Part shown: positions 1 through 10,811 of the stretch, one piece after another
Layout of the letters: the number at the start of each line of letters is the position of its first letter
Numbering within the stretch: position 1 is the stretch's first letter
Assembly (NCBI GenBank): GCA_016617855.1
Contig: JAECUM010006663.1
Coordinates: forward strand, 62,001 to 126,000
DNA length: 64,000 nt
Source of the DNA: Megalonaias nervosa
Taxonomy: Eukaryota > Mollusca > Bivalvia > Unionida > Unionidae
Direction: 5' to 3'
Translations under genes and position numbers: made by a program
The notes under the pieces: generated by a model
What the model saw: only the letters and a program-made list of their open reading frames with translations
Databases searched by the model: none
Told to the model about the DNA's origin: nothing

Positions 1-251
1 TAGATCAGCTGAATCAATGCAGCTGTTTTGGGAGATCACCACCTCACCAGAAATAAAAATACCCAGCTCATTGGAGGTGTGGAAAACCAAACCATTGTGG
101 ACAAGTTTGCAGGTCATCAGGACAATGACGTCAGAAAATATCCATCCCATTTTCACATAAAGCAGAACATAAAGAAACAGCAAGTACCAACACGGCCACA
201 ACATCCAACATGCAAAAGAACATTATTATGGTTAAAATTAACAATTAAAGA

Positions 252-382
252 GTTGATGCCCTTGTGGATACAGGAGCTGCAGTATCAATAATTTCACTCA
301 ATCAGTTTGAGCAAGTCACTCAGTTTGAATGAGTCAAACGCCAGGAAGAGTTAAATACTCTTACAGTTCCATTTCTTCATTG
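252..382 (+). pseudogene. retropepsin, N-terminal part (Gypsy pol fragment)
   Basis: The reading frame through 252-330 gives VDALVDTGAAVSIISLNQF, in which DTGA (267-278) is the catalytic motif of retroviral-type aspartic proteases, followed by the usual hydrophobic strand. The frame is lost about 100 bases later, where the LINE-derived insert begins. Upstream sequence (1-250) is probably gag-pro of the same element, but I see no motif in it. Confidence 0.75.
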
Positions 383-964
383 TGGTGTTTCTAGGGCAGC
401 TGACGCCTGGCAGAGCCCAACCCTCTCCAGGCCTGACCACAGCCGATTTCCTCCAACTAGGTGGCTCGCCTTGGTCACAAACACGTAGCTGTTGGGCTGT
501 TTGGCAGCCTTTCCGCTTGGCCGTTGAATTTGTCTCGGAAGTTTTCCGCCCAGTGATGCTGTGTTAACATCACGCTATTTATCCATAGCTGGAAGACTCA
601 TGGGGGCGGGAGCGTCTACCTTCCCATGCAAGAAATACGGCAAAGCATCAGACAAGCCATTGGGCCTCACAAAGACCTCCTGACCACAGTGAGAAAACAT
701 AAACTGCAGTGGTATGGGCATGTCTCACGATCATCAGGACTTGCCAAGACAATCCTGCAAGGCACTGTACAAGGAAGAAGAAAGAGAGGCAGACAGAGAA
801 AGAGGTGGGAAGACAACATTCAAGAGTGGACAGGCTTGACACTTGAGTGATTCACTGAGAAAGACAGAAAATGAAGAGGAATGGAGGAAACTGGTTGTTT
901 GGTCTTATGCGGTGCCCCAACAGTCTACCAGACTACGGGACTGATGATGATGATGATGATGATG
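383..964 (+). mobile_element. 5'-truncated non-LTR retrotransposon (LINE) 3' end with GAT-repeat tail
   Basis: Codons from 626 give a highly typical LINE reverse-transcriptase C-terminus, including KLQWYGHVSRSSGLAKTIL and the basic segment RRKRGRQRKRWEDNIQEW. A one-base frameshift near 845-855 moves the end into another frame, which reads EEEWRKLVVWSYAVPQ and stops at the terminal RLRD. The element ends in a TGA/GAT trinucleotide tail at 942-964, the usual 3' end of such elements. The GC-rich stretch 383-620 is also foreign to the flanking Gypsy sequence and may be part of the same insert. It splits the Gypsy protease, so it inserted later. Exact left boundary uncertain. Confidence 0.8.
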
Positions 965-1290
965 ACAATTCCATTCATTATTGGAGTTAATGGCAGTCAC
1001 CAAAAACCACTTGGAACTGTAACCCTTCAGTTTTGGATAAATCATCTGACAGTGATTCATACTTTTCATGCGTTTGCTAATCTGCAGTGCAGTATGATTC
1101 CTGGGATGGATTTTCTTAAGGGAAAAGCAAACAAAAATTGATTTATGGAACAGAACTTTATATGATGGAACGACAGTGTCAGATTTAAAATTACGCAGAC
1201 TAAACATAGCAGTAGCACGGATAGTAGCAAGAGCAATTGTTCTTGCACAATCAGAATACGGTATGCCTGTGACCTTTAACACAATCTTAA
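965..1290 (+). pseudogene. retropepsin C-terminal part and linker (Gypsy pol fragment)
   Basis: Immediately after the LINE tail the frame reads PFIIGVNGSHQKPLG and ends with CSMIPGMDFL, the conserved C-terminal motif of Gypsy-type proteases (usually I-G-M-D-F-L). Translation continues with a linker up to about 1290, broken by stops. It is the other half of the protease fragment at 252-382. Confidence 0.72.
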
Positions 1291-1431
1291 ATATGACTGT
1301 TAAACTGTGTTATTGCAACCACTGGCTCACCATCCGTCCATAACAAGTGTTATTGGAGCTAGAACAGTTGACAAGATTAAAGCATTCAAGGCCATTGTAA
1401 GATTTTTTAATCCAACAAATAAAGATATTCA

Positions 1432-1720
1432 CAGGGTTCCCACATGGTTCAGGAATTGTGAAAAAGGGCTAAAATTTGAAAATTCTTTTCCAGGTCTTGA
1501 AAATATATGGAAAAATTGAAAAATGACAAAAATGTCTTGAAAAAGTCTTAAATTTTCATTCTTGCAACTGTATTTGTCAGGAACCAATAGCATGACTGCA
1601 CTTTTGTGTTTGGGAGAAATTTTAGTATGCGGAGTCAGAGTTTTTCAGGAGGTCTGGAATTTTTATTTTTTGGTCTGGAAAAAGTATGGAATCATTTTTA
1701 AATATGTGGCAGGAACCCTG
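1432..1720. mobile_element. hAT-like MITE with CAGGGTTCC terminal inverted repeats
   Basis: The 289-bp segment begins with CAGGGTTCCC and ends with AGGAACCCTG, a 9-bp perfect terminal inverted repeat of the kind seen in many non-autonomous hAT elements. The interior is AT-rich, with repeated words such as TCTTGAAAA and TCTGGAAAA, and has no coding capacity. The Gypsy-like reading PTNKDIH is cut at its left edge and resumes after its right edge. A shared ATTCA flanks both sides, but I cannot define a clean 8-bp target-site duplication. Confidence 0.68.
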
Positions 1721-1904
1721 CATTCAGATATGACCTGGAAAAGCAATAGCTTCTGTGTATCCAATCAGTGATGCAGACATTTCTAGCATAGAACATGAAT
1801 GAACCAATAGAGGTACAGCTGTTAACATATGGCTACTGGTAGCAAAGATTACCATTACATCAAAATTTCTAAAGAACTTGGATTCACTTTAGCAGAAACA
1901 GACC

Positions 1905-2080
1905 TAATAGAGTAAAATAAAACAAATTTCTCACCTTTCTTGGTAAAAATCATGATGTGTTTGCATAAGACTTATGTGCATGAACTTGGATGTGCAGATG
2001 TGTACAAGCACAGAATTGGAATAGAAAATGCCCAACAAGTTCATCAAAAATTTAACAAGACCAGCCATACGTTAGGGTGT
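1905..2080 (+). pseudogene. start of Gypsy reverse transcriptase
   Basis: Translation gives KFLTFLGKNHDVFA, then after one stop ELGCADVYKHRIGIENAQ. This is the familiar entry into Gypsy reverse transcriptase: a hydrophobic stretch ending HDVFA, then an H-R-I segment. The fragment stops near 2080, where about 5 kb of unrelated DNA intervenes. The same domain resumes near 7195. Confidence 0.65.
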
Positions 2081-2817
2081 CCACATGTTTGGTTATCAGT
2101 ATCTAGGAGATGATTAACCATGGTGTTACTGCTTGGATCAAGTAGTTAATAACATAAAATATGAAATTAATGGAAGGAACAACAGATCTAACCAGAGATA
2201 TAGAATAGAACAAGATAAGCCTCTGTATCTAAAATATAACAACCTAATCAATTACATAAATAAAATGAAATCAAACATGATACTTGAATGATACACTTTC
2301 TGGAAATAAAACTACAAAATTGATAAGAAAAGGAATTATCATTTCTGTTACACTGATTAAACAAATTTCATCATAGAATCAAGTGAACAATTGAACTCAT
2401 TTGCTTAGCATGCCTGCATAATCTGATTGCATCCAGTCCTTCCAAATTCAGTGTTGGTAACAGGTTAGAGTTGTCATATTCCTTTTCCTCTTCTTTCTAT
2501 CTCTCCAGCCTCTTCCTGGTCATCAAATATAACTTGGCTATCTGCTCTCATTCCCAGTGCATGGTGCACATATGGAGCTGTTTTTCCCCTTTAAGATAAA
2601 TACATAAATACGCAACCTAAATATTTGTCAAGTGTTTTTCTTCTTCTGGGATTGAACAATAATCTTCACTCTTGTTAATCTTATCATAACTCAGTAGAAC
2701 TAAGGTTAATATGGGTCAGTTCACAACTGATACACATGACCCTTTTTACCATATAATTAATGTCTTTCCCTAGCAGATAGCTGCATTCCTAGATGGAACC
2801 ATGACATAATTGCTCGT
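2081..2817. other. noncoding, no recognisable feature
   Basis: This stretch separates the broken RT start from the foldback element at 2818. It is AT-rich, dense with stops in all frames, and shows no repeat unit, TIR or domain that I can recognise. It is probably part of the DNA inserted into the Gypsy copy. Confidence 0.4.
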
Positions 2818-5800
2818 ACAAAATTTTTAGGCAGATTCCGCCTGGATTTTAGGTGGATTCAGGGTGTATTCCGTCTAAAAAAACCCAAATTTCAGACGGA
2901 CTTTAGGCAGACTGTGAATACAGCTAAGGTGAAAGACTGAATCTAATAGTTGAGCATACTATTTCTTATATTCCTCCTAAAGGATAACTGTTAGATGGAA
3001 AAGTTCTGATTGTCCAGTTCATTTTCCTACTTTAAGACTGATTTTGGACTTAGACTGATTTTAGCAGAAATGTTAGGCATAATTTTGAACTTTATCACAA
3101 GAACTACAAGCATAAATGAATCTTTGGACTTAGAAAATTTGGTGCAAGGTGGATTTTGGACTTGATCTGATGTTTACCCTGAAAAATATGGGTTTTTGTG
3201 CTTCCTATTAAAATATGCTCTTCAAAAATGATACCCTAGTGAAAATGTGGCTGCAGTTTCAGTGAAATCACAGTGAAAATTTTTGACATTCACTCAAATG
3301 GCCTTTCTTCACTAAAATTATGGTATCTTAGGTGATTTTCCAAAAAATTTCTGAAAATATCAGTGAAATTTTGTGATTGAAATTTCACTGAGAGTTTGCC
3401 AAAAGTTCTGAAGATATAGTAATATTTTTTTATTCTAATATCACTGACATTTCAATAAAAAATATCAATAAGATATAATAAAATTTATTTTTTGTTTCTT
3501 GTACAATTTGAATGATTTTCAGCAACATTTATATTTCCTGTTTCTAATAGCTGTAATTCTATTGTTCATTTTGGGAACAATAACTTCTTTCCATATCTTT
3601 CCTTGTTATATTTCTTTTTCAAATTTTTGTTGTATTTTTGTTTAACTTTGTTTGGATTTAACTGCCCTCAAGCAAGATTGTTTTCCTCTTTTCCATTTTA
3701 AAGCAGAATTTTGCTTTTCTCCTGACCTGAATCTGATTTTGCTCAATACAGACCCTTTTTTCAATATTGTCTCTGAAACTGTCATTTTGGGGGTTTTTTT
3801 TGTTTTGTTTTTTGTTTTTTTGTTTTGTTTTTTATAATGCTTTATCCAATTCCATTCTGCAGTGAGCTTTCTAATAAGTATTTGCTCCATACATTATTTA
3901 ACAGATGATCACTGTAAAGAGCTTTCTGACTGGTCAAAAGCTTGTACTTGCCCAATGAATCGTGGTGTAACAGAAACTGATGGGAATTAGCATGCTTGCT
4001 AAACATGGCAATTCGAATTTTCGAGCAGGATACAAGTTTGAATAACCATTTGAAAAATATGCGGCAATGAGAATAGCTTGAATGCAAAGTCGATGGGAAC
4101 GTAATTGGTCTGTCTGTATGAAAACTGAACGCCAGGACTAGCATTTTGCTTTTTGTGCCATAAAGAGCTTTACAGTAGCGGCTAACTTGCTAAATATGAC
4201 AAGGAATTGAACCAGGATGATTTCGAAGTTATATAACTCCAAACTGATTAACTTCCAGAATTTAAGGAGGGACAGAATATAGATCACTTGTGGGAATTGT
4301 TGATATTGTTGCCAGATATCCATGTCTATCAAAGATAGTCATATCTTTGCAGAGCTTTCTTGACCCACAAGTAGAATCATCCTTCAATATCATGAGTGGT
4401 ATTATTGTTTATATTATCAAAGAATTCTTGTTGTGTTAGAATTCAGTGTAAAATAAGAGTAATTTTATCATGATAGACATTTGTCACAGCTGCTTATGGA
4501 ACAAGGATTAATTCAAGAGACCACAACAGCATCATAGTTTGTACATTAATCAAAAATCAAGTCTGCAGTACAACAGTGACATAAGGCAGGCTCCTAGCAT
4601 TTGTTCTTTTCATAATCAATGTCTCAAATGGATGCTTTTCTTTAATTTTGCATCATTTTCACAGTTTAATTTTTCAGTGCAGGATAATATTTTATATATG
4701 TTTATGTGTTCACAGATGCCTGTGCATATGTTCCAGGCTTGATACTTTGATTTTTAAAATCACTTAATTATTTAGTGTCAAGCCAGATTTTTCACATCAT
4801 GTTGTATATACTGTATATATTGTACATAATAGATAGAAGGCCTCAAGGTAGATTAGTTCTGTAACTAATTGAATTACCTTCTCTAAATAAAGTCTTTATT
4901 ATTATAATAATGATTATTTTTATTATTATTATTATTAACTCCCATATCTCTTGCCTTGGATGTCATATAATTACAACATATGTATAATTTTGTTTCCTGT
5001 ACACTGAAATATCACCTTGGTTAATAAAGTCCTGTATAATTCATATCCATTATTTATTTGAAACCTTTTGAAATGTCTGAAAAATGACTGAAACTTAAGT
5101 AAAATACTATATAATGATGAAAATTTGAGTGAAATCTCACCAAATTTTTAGTAAGCTCTCACAAAACTTTCAATGAAATGTTAGAGATCTCGCCAAAACT
5201 TAAATGAAAGTTTTGGCCAAAATTTTTGTGAAACCTCACCAGAATTTCGGTGAAAGTTTTTTTGATCAGAATTTTTGTGAAATCTCACAAATATTTCATT
5301 GAAATTTTAGTGAAATCTCGCCAGAATTGAAAGTTTTGGTCAAAATATTTGTGAAATCTTGCCAAACTGCCAGTGAAATGAAAAAGACTTAAATGATGCC
5401 ATCACGGACTAGGTTTTTTATGCAAGAAAGGAAATGAGGACAAGGAAAACCTAAATCTTATTTGATAATGTCTGTCAAAATAAAATTTATGATCATTTTA
5501 AAAATTATTGTGAATATTTATCATTGATTCCCAATAATGTCTATAAATCATTAGGCAGTTTAATAGAAATCTAAAGCAGATTTTTTATTGGATGATATTT
5601 ATGTAGACATTTTAGGCAGCCTTTTTTTAGACAGAAACCTTAGGTGGATTTTTATATCAGGTGGAAATTTCAGGTAGACTTTTATTTCAGGCGGAAATCT
5701 TAGATGGATTTTTTTTGTTTAAGTGGAATCTTATGACAACTAATTTGCATATTCCGCCAGAAATCCAGCTAAAGTCCGCTTGAAATTGAAGCTTCTTTAA

Positions 5801-6116
5801 GTTTATGGTTAGGCAGAAAATGCTTAAGAAACCCGTCTGAAATCCGCCTAAAGTCTGCCTGGAAAATTTTTTACAGAATTTCAGGCGGATTTTTATTTCA
5901 GGCGGAAATCTTTGACGGATTCTTTTTATTCAAGTGGACTGTTAGAACAACTAATTTGCATATTTCACCTAAAATTCTGTCCTGAATTCGCCTGAATTCC
6001 ACTTGAAATTCCCCTAAGCTCCCTTAAGATGAGCAATTATGGTTGAGGCAGAAAGCGCCTAAAAAACCACTCTGAAATCCACCTTAAGTCCGCCTGGAAA
6101 ATTTTGTATACATCTT
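2818..6116. mobile_element. 3.3 kb foldback (TIR) element without transposase
   Basis: The left edge reads TACAAAATTTTTAGGCAGAT and the right edge reads GGAAAATTTTGTATA, inverted copies of each other. They continue inward with opposing words such as CCGCCTGGA and TTTCAGGCGGA. Inner zones on both sides (about 3240-3420 and 5090-5400) are rich in GTGAAA and TTTCAC repeats. The core 3430-5090 has only short ORFs without recognisable domains, so it is non-autonomous. It lies between two pieces of the same Gypsy RT and so inserted after it. The superfamily is unclear; a TA at each edge would fit a mariner-type target, which is inference. Confidence 0.62.
5640..6110. repeat. tandem duplication of a ~235-bp terminal module in the foldback element
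   Basis: Two successive blocks, about 5640-5868 and 5880-6110, share the same word order: TTTATTTCAGGCGGAAATCT, then CAAGTGGA or TAAGTGGA, then GACAACTAATTTGCATATT or a close variant, then GAGGCAGAAA or TTAGGCAGAAA, then TCTGAAATCC and GCCTGGAAAATTTT. The right terminus of the element therefore contains two copies of its end. Confidence 0.65.
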
Positions 6117-7194
6117 AGGAAATAGTACCACGACCCTGTGGGCTATGAGTCACTAACTGGACTATTTTTTGTTGAAAAGAATTCACAATTTAAATACACA
6201 AATGAATTAATGGACTTCAGATCTTGTCTTAACTACATTATTTGCTAACTGGCATTTTCATTGGCATAATATTTGCAGACGCAGCAAAATCAATTTATAG
6301 CCATAATGATTCATATAATTTAAGACCAATAAATTCACATGTTCTCAGCATGAAATTGATATTAAATACAAATGAGTAAATTCAAATGGTTCTCATAATT
6401 CAAATCAAGGTAATATTGTATGACATTCTTTGAATAGATGAGTCATATAACATGCAAACAATTAATTTCTGAACTCAAGGAAAATTGATGTATGAATTTA
6501 AGCGAACAGATGAAAACAAATAATTACAAACTTGTATAGATGAACATATTATATGCGATTGAGACAAACCTTTTGCTTTATGAGACTCGCTTTCTTTCCT
6601 ATGAAGCAGAATGTCTCTTTTCCATGTCCCTCAACTCTGTGACACACATCACTTGGACAGTTTATAACAAGAAATACTTGTTATTTCCTGGAGCTAAGAA
6701 CTTCTCGCCTCCCCACAGAAACATTGACTAATTTCATGAGGGAAATCACTTAAAACATTGAAATTTGTCGGGGAAACACACACCCTCATTTACCTTAGCC
6801 AATCAGGATTAACTTTATCTAACTGCCAAAAATGTAACATGCCCATCAAAGTTAGAATAATTCTCTCTACTCCTCCTTTATTAATAACTGTGTATGGAAA
6901 AATTCATTTTATGATACTTATTTCCAAATGGCACAAATTTTCTCTTGATTGTCTCTACTTTGACATTTTCCTCTACTTAAACTCAAATTAACATATCTGT
7001 CTGGCCATTTTCCTAAATATTCTAATTAAAAATCAGTCATTTCCCAAAACAAGCAAGGTTAACCATTGCAGGCTAGCAATTTATTGCAGCCTAATCCATA
7101 TGTCAGAGTTAACTGTTACGTGTCACACAGACCGCCACATGATTGACTTGTTTAGGTATTGCAATAACATTTTTCTTCAAAATTCAGTCTGTTT

Positions 7195-7760
7195 CACCTA
7201 GACAGAAAATAGAGATTGAACGCCAAGTAGAAGAAATGCTAAAGCATGATATAATCAAACCATCCAGTTCCTCTTGTCATAGTCCAATTGTTCTTGTCAA
7301 AATGAAACCTTGAGAGGTTTTATTTGCAGTGGACTATCAGCACTTCAAAAATATAACAGAACCAGAAACCTTTCCTTTATCACTTTTGGGTGACACTCTA
7401 GAAACAATTGGTCAGTCAGAAGTGAACCATCAGAGTGTTTTGGACCTGGCTTCAGGATTTGGGCAGATTCCTTTTGATCCAGACACAAAACACAAGTCAG
7501 TCTTCATAACACATAATGGATTATATCAATTTAATAAGCTCCTGATTGGCCCATGAGTTTCTAAATGGTTCTTGGATGGTCGTTGCTGAGGCTTACATGG
7601 AAAAATGCAATGTGTTACTCAGATGAAATTCATGGCTTTAATCCAAGTTTTGAGCACCATCTAGCACATCTACAAGAAATTTTTGACAGACTCGCGTATG
7701 CAACCATAAATTCAAATCATCAAACTGTAAATTTGCCACAAGGATGGAATTGAACTTGAC
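7195..7760 (+). pseudogene. Gypsy reverse transcriptase body, inactivated
   Basis: Translation across 7195-7560 shows the RT landmarks RQVEEMLKHDIIKPSSS, HSPIVLVKMK, VDYQHF (first conserved Asp region) and the DLASGFGQIP segment that in active elements reads DL-x-x-GY-x-QI. A stop lies at 7312-7314 and another at 7554-7556. In the next frame CYSDEIHG occupies the place of the catalytic YxDD box, with Glu for the second Asp. The domain is therefore broken in frame and at its active site. Confidence 0.8.
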
Positions 7761-7764
7761 AAGG

Positions 7765-8145
7765 ACAAACTAAAAGTTGTTACAGAGTTTCAGACACCAA
7801 AAGATGGCCATGATCTGAGGAGCTTCTTAGGACCATGAAACTGTTGCAGACGGTGTATTAGATGCTACAGCAAAATCAGTGCTTCTCTAAACAAGCTCTT
7901 TAAAAAGGATAATAAACTGAAAACTGCAATGACAGCAGCATCTGTTCTGGCATACCCTAACATGAGAAAACCATTCATACAGTCCACAGATACATCAGGA
8001 AATGCAATTAACTATATACTTGCACTGAAAGATCAGCTGGGAAGAGAACACTCTATAACTTATGGAGGGAGAGCACTATGTGATGTGGAATACAAATGTT
8101 TAGCATTGTGGAAGGAGTATGATGTTACAGACACTTTCTAGAGTA
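7765..8145 (+). pseudogene. Gypsy RNase H region, inactivated
   Basis: The reading frame has DLRSFLG (thumb and connection), then LNKLFKK, then from 7929 an open stretch with PFIQSTDTSGNAINYIL, GREHSITYGGRAL and YKCLALWK. These match the order of the RNase H domain of Gypsy elements (D-A-S/T, then S-R-x-L, then E-x-E/K-x-L-A). Frameshifts and stops occur before 7929 and at 8139-8141. It follows the RT fragment directly. Confidence 0.72.
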
Positions 8146-8600
8146 TCAAAACCTGTGATAGTGTACAATGTTGCATTGAAATGGCTACAAAATATAAAGC
8201 AAAATACAGGAGCTTGTTGCTGGAAGCATTTCACTGTGACATAATTCATAAAGCTGAAATGCAGATGTATTATCTAGAATCTCTTATCACCAACAAACTG
8301 AGGATATTGACACTGACTGGGATACAGGTGCTATTTTTGGCAATGAAACAGAATAATTGAAACCTGTTATGGTTATGTTGGAATATACAGTACACATTCT
8401 AGACATGGAGTCTGATTATGCAGACAGCTGTTTACAGCATCAGTGATCATGTTAATGATTCTCTGCAAGTAATAAATATTCTTGCCAACAGGAGGTCAAG
8501 GAGCAACAGTCTGTGTCCTGATTTGGCCCCAATCTAACAGTCCTTGCAATCAGGGAAGCTGCCAGAATACAAACAACAAGCAATTAAAACTGTTGCAGAA

Positions 8601-8611
8601 GGGGGGGGGGG
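8601..8611. repeat. poly-G run
   Basis: An uninterrupted run of 11 G inside the Gypsy remnant, notable in AT-rich DNA and prone to sequencing length error. Confidence 0.9.
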
Positions 8612-8689
8612 CAGAAAATCATATTAGATGGATTGAATTATCACTTGTGGGACCAAAGAGCAAGAAAAAGACCGAAAGATATGCAAATC

Positions 8690-9120
8690 AAAATGTAGCT
8701 TGCAATAACAGCAAAACTTCGTTAGGATATACTTTGAGTCAGACATGATTTAGTCACAGGTGGAGCACATCAAGGTTTTTATAGAAAACATATGCATCAG
8801 TATAATTTAATTACTCCAGGCCAAAAATGTGCTCTCGTGTATGAGACTAGGATCAAAGCTGTTTGTCAAGTGAACAAGCAAAATGGCCATCTCCCATTCT
8901 GCCAAATTAAAATTCATCCTATCAGTGTTCGAACAGTGGCACATAGATATTCTTGGACCTCTTATTAAAACTCCATGAAAGTTTCAGTATATTCTACTGT
9001 GTGTGGATAGCTTCAGTCACTTTATTGAAGCTTTCCTACTAAGGTCCCAGGAAGCTACTGAAATTGCAGATATCCTGTATAGAGACATCATATTTCATTA
9101 CATTTTGGTCCAATTCACTG
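8690..9120 (+). pseudogene. Gypsy integrase fragment (zinc-binding region and partial core)
   Basis: The segment contains GAHQGFYRKHMHQYN and paired cysteines after it (HHCC-like), then EQWHIDILGPLIKTP, where the Asp of HIDILGPL is the expected first catalytic residue. It continues LLCVDSFSHFIEAFLLRSQE and ends near FTDLG at about 9125, the expected place of the second catalytic Asp. The third catalytic residue is not present. Stops and frameshifts interrupt it. After 9125 no integrase-like translation is seen. Confidence 0.75.
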
Positions 9121-9252
9121 ACTTGGGTTAAAGTTTAGGTTTTAAGTTTATTTCTTGAGTTCTGTTCATGCTAGAATCATTAAACATGTTATTGCTTGCA
9201 TTTCCAGACCTACATTTCACATGTTACTGGTTTATGTTAAGATTTTGCATGT

Positions 9253-9436
9253 TGTTATAGGGTTTTAACGCCATTTTTCAGCACAAGATAGGCTATACAT
9301 GGTGGCCAGTATAAATGGTGGAGGAAGAACCCGGGAAAACCCCGGAAAGAACCACTGACCCATGAGAAGCTGCTGGCAAGCTTTCTCACATACCCACGTT
9401 GGCTGGGTCTGAGACTCAAACCCACGCAATCAGAGG
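9253..9436 (-). mobile_element. SINE family A, minus-strand copy, head-truncated
   Basis: The block reads in reverse as the SINE A body (TAGCTTCTCGTGGGT, GGTTCTT, TTCCTCCACCA, GGCCACCATGTATAGCCTAT, GTGCTGAAAAATGG), and its tRNA-like head is missing beyond the B-box region. A perfect 15-bp direct repeat TAAGATTTTGCATGT flanks it at 9238-9252 and 9437-9451, the target-site duplication. So it arrived truncated rather than being cut later. Confidence 0.85.
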
Positions 9437-9451
9437 TAAGATTTTGCATGT

Positions 9452-10526
9452 AGCTCATGACCAAATTGGTAATATATGTACATACTGTACTACATGATAC
9501 TGTGATATACCATGAACCATGAATCTCGGTGAGATGATGCATCTTATAAATACTACACCTGCATTTTAAAAAGTAGGTCTCTGTGACCAGTATTTGACAA
9601 TGTACTATTTTTGGTTCTTTTTCATGTTTTTACTTTTTCATGCATTAATCATTAGACTCTATGATTGTATAAAACTTTCTGATTACTCTGATGATTGTAT
9701 GCATCTCAGGTAGTAACTACATACATATCAAAAAGGTCACTGTGACCTATATTTAACATTTTACTGGCTTAGGGTAAGAATTTTCATTTAGCTTATGATT
9801 ACATAGGTTTTTGACATGCCATCTACATTCTGTCTTATCTAGAATCACAAGATTTGTGGATACATCTTGATGAGCAAAATATTCCCTCCTTTCATTTGTA
9901 AGTAATTATGGCCCCTATTTAACTGACTTGAATACATTTGTTGTTTGATTTTCATTTCTCAGTCACTATTCGTGAGAAACAGTGACAAATTCATTTCTGT
10001 TTCTACCATACCCATGCAAGAAGAGAATTTGTTGTGACTTGTCATTTACTGGCTTCGGTTATCTTTGTACATTTAGCTCATGACCACATGAACGTTTAGC
10101 ATATTATGTGAAGACTATCCTAACTGGAATCTCAAGTAGCTGTATCTTTAAAAGTTTTTACATCAATTTTGCAAAGAGAGGTTTCTGTGACCTATGTTTA
10201 ATACCTCATTAACTTTGTTGAAATTCATGTTAAAGTTCATTTATTAAGTGCTGTTTATGTTTCAACCATACCAAAACTAAGTCACTGCTATTCGGTTTTC
10301 ACATGTAAGTTGCGTTGTTGCTCAACGTTCTTTTCTTATACCCACCATATCTTGGACCAAGCTTCACCGTTACTTATGACAGTTGCTAAATTGCATCTCA
10401 CAGAAAGTAACCATAAGAAAAGTAGGCCTTTGTAGCATAATTTTCACACTTTTGTGATTTTGCTTTTAAAATTCAATGCAATTAATTCATTGTCATTATC
10501 AATTATTCATTATCTCGAACCTTATT
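9452..10526. repeat. diverged ~200-bp repeats carrying AGGTCA palindromes, no gene
   Basis: Related blocks recur with words such as AGGTCACTGTGACCTATATT, TTAGCTCATGA, ACATCTTGATGAG and TTTATTTCTTGAG or TTCATTTATTAAG. The copies are highly diverged, with no ORF of note. A perfect AGGTCA-CTG-TGACCT palindrome sits at 9736-9750; weaker versions occur near 9574 and 10178. Confidence 0.5.
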
Positions 10527-10537
10527 TCACCCACACT

Positions 10538-10800
10538 CAGGGGCCCCGAGTGGCCGAGGGGTCTAATGCGCTCACCGTTACGGATCACTGCCATCTCACC
10601 TCTGTCTGCATGAGTTCGAGTCTCAGGCTTGGCTAACGTGGGCACGTGAGAAAGTCTGCCAGTAGCTTCTCGTGGGTCGGTAGTTCTTCCCGGGGTTTTC
10701 CAGGGTTCTTCCTCCACCAATTATACTGGCCGCCATGTATAGCCTATCTTGTGCTGAAAAATGGCATTAAACCCTACAACAACAACAACAACAACAACAA
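10538..10800 (+). mobile_element. SINE family A, full-length copy with (CAA)n tail
   Basis: This is a tRNA-derived SINE. Head: A-box-like TGGCCGAGGGGT (10551-10562) and B-box-like GAGTTCGAGTCTC (10612-10624), spaced as in a long-variable-arm (Ser/Leu-type) tRNA. Body: TAGCTTCTCGTGGGTCGG, CTTCCTCCACCA, GTATAGCCTATCTTGTGC. Tail: CAA repeats to 10800. Flanks TCACCCACACT (10527-10537) and TCACCTACACT (10801-10811) form an 11-bp target-site duplication with one mismatch. Not a functional tRNA gene. Confidence 0.9.
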
Positions 10801-10811
10801 TCACCTACACT

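Larger units (their letters stand above)
1..9120 (+). mobile_element. Ty3/Gypsy-type LTR retrotransposon remnant, multiply interrupted
   Basis: Fragments in collinear order match a Gypsy-type pol polyprotein: retropepsin (DTGA), the rest of the protease, the start of reverse transcriptase, the RT body, RNase H, integrase zinc-binding region and part of the integrase core. All lie on the plus strand and all carry stops or frameshifts. The pieces are separated by a LINE end (383-964), a hAT-like MITE (1432-1720) and about 5.1 kb of other DNA (about 2080-7190). No LTR is recognisable inside the window; the left end lies outside it and the right end stops inside integrase. The copy is dead. The family call rests on domain order and motifs, not on a database match. 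Confidence 0.82.

Noticed and set aside
1432..1720. Clean 8-bp target-site duplication for the hAT-like MITE
   Set aside because: Flanks share only ATTCA with an offset; not reported as a duplication.
10538..10640. tRNA-Ser/Leu gene
   Set aside because: A- and B-boxes are present, but the acceptor and anticodon arms do not pair and the SINE body and CAA tail follow; it is a SINE head.
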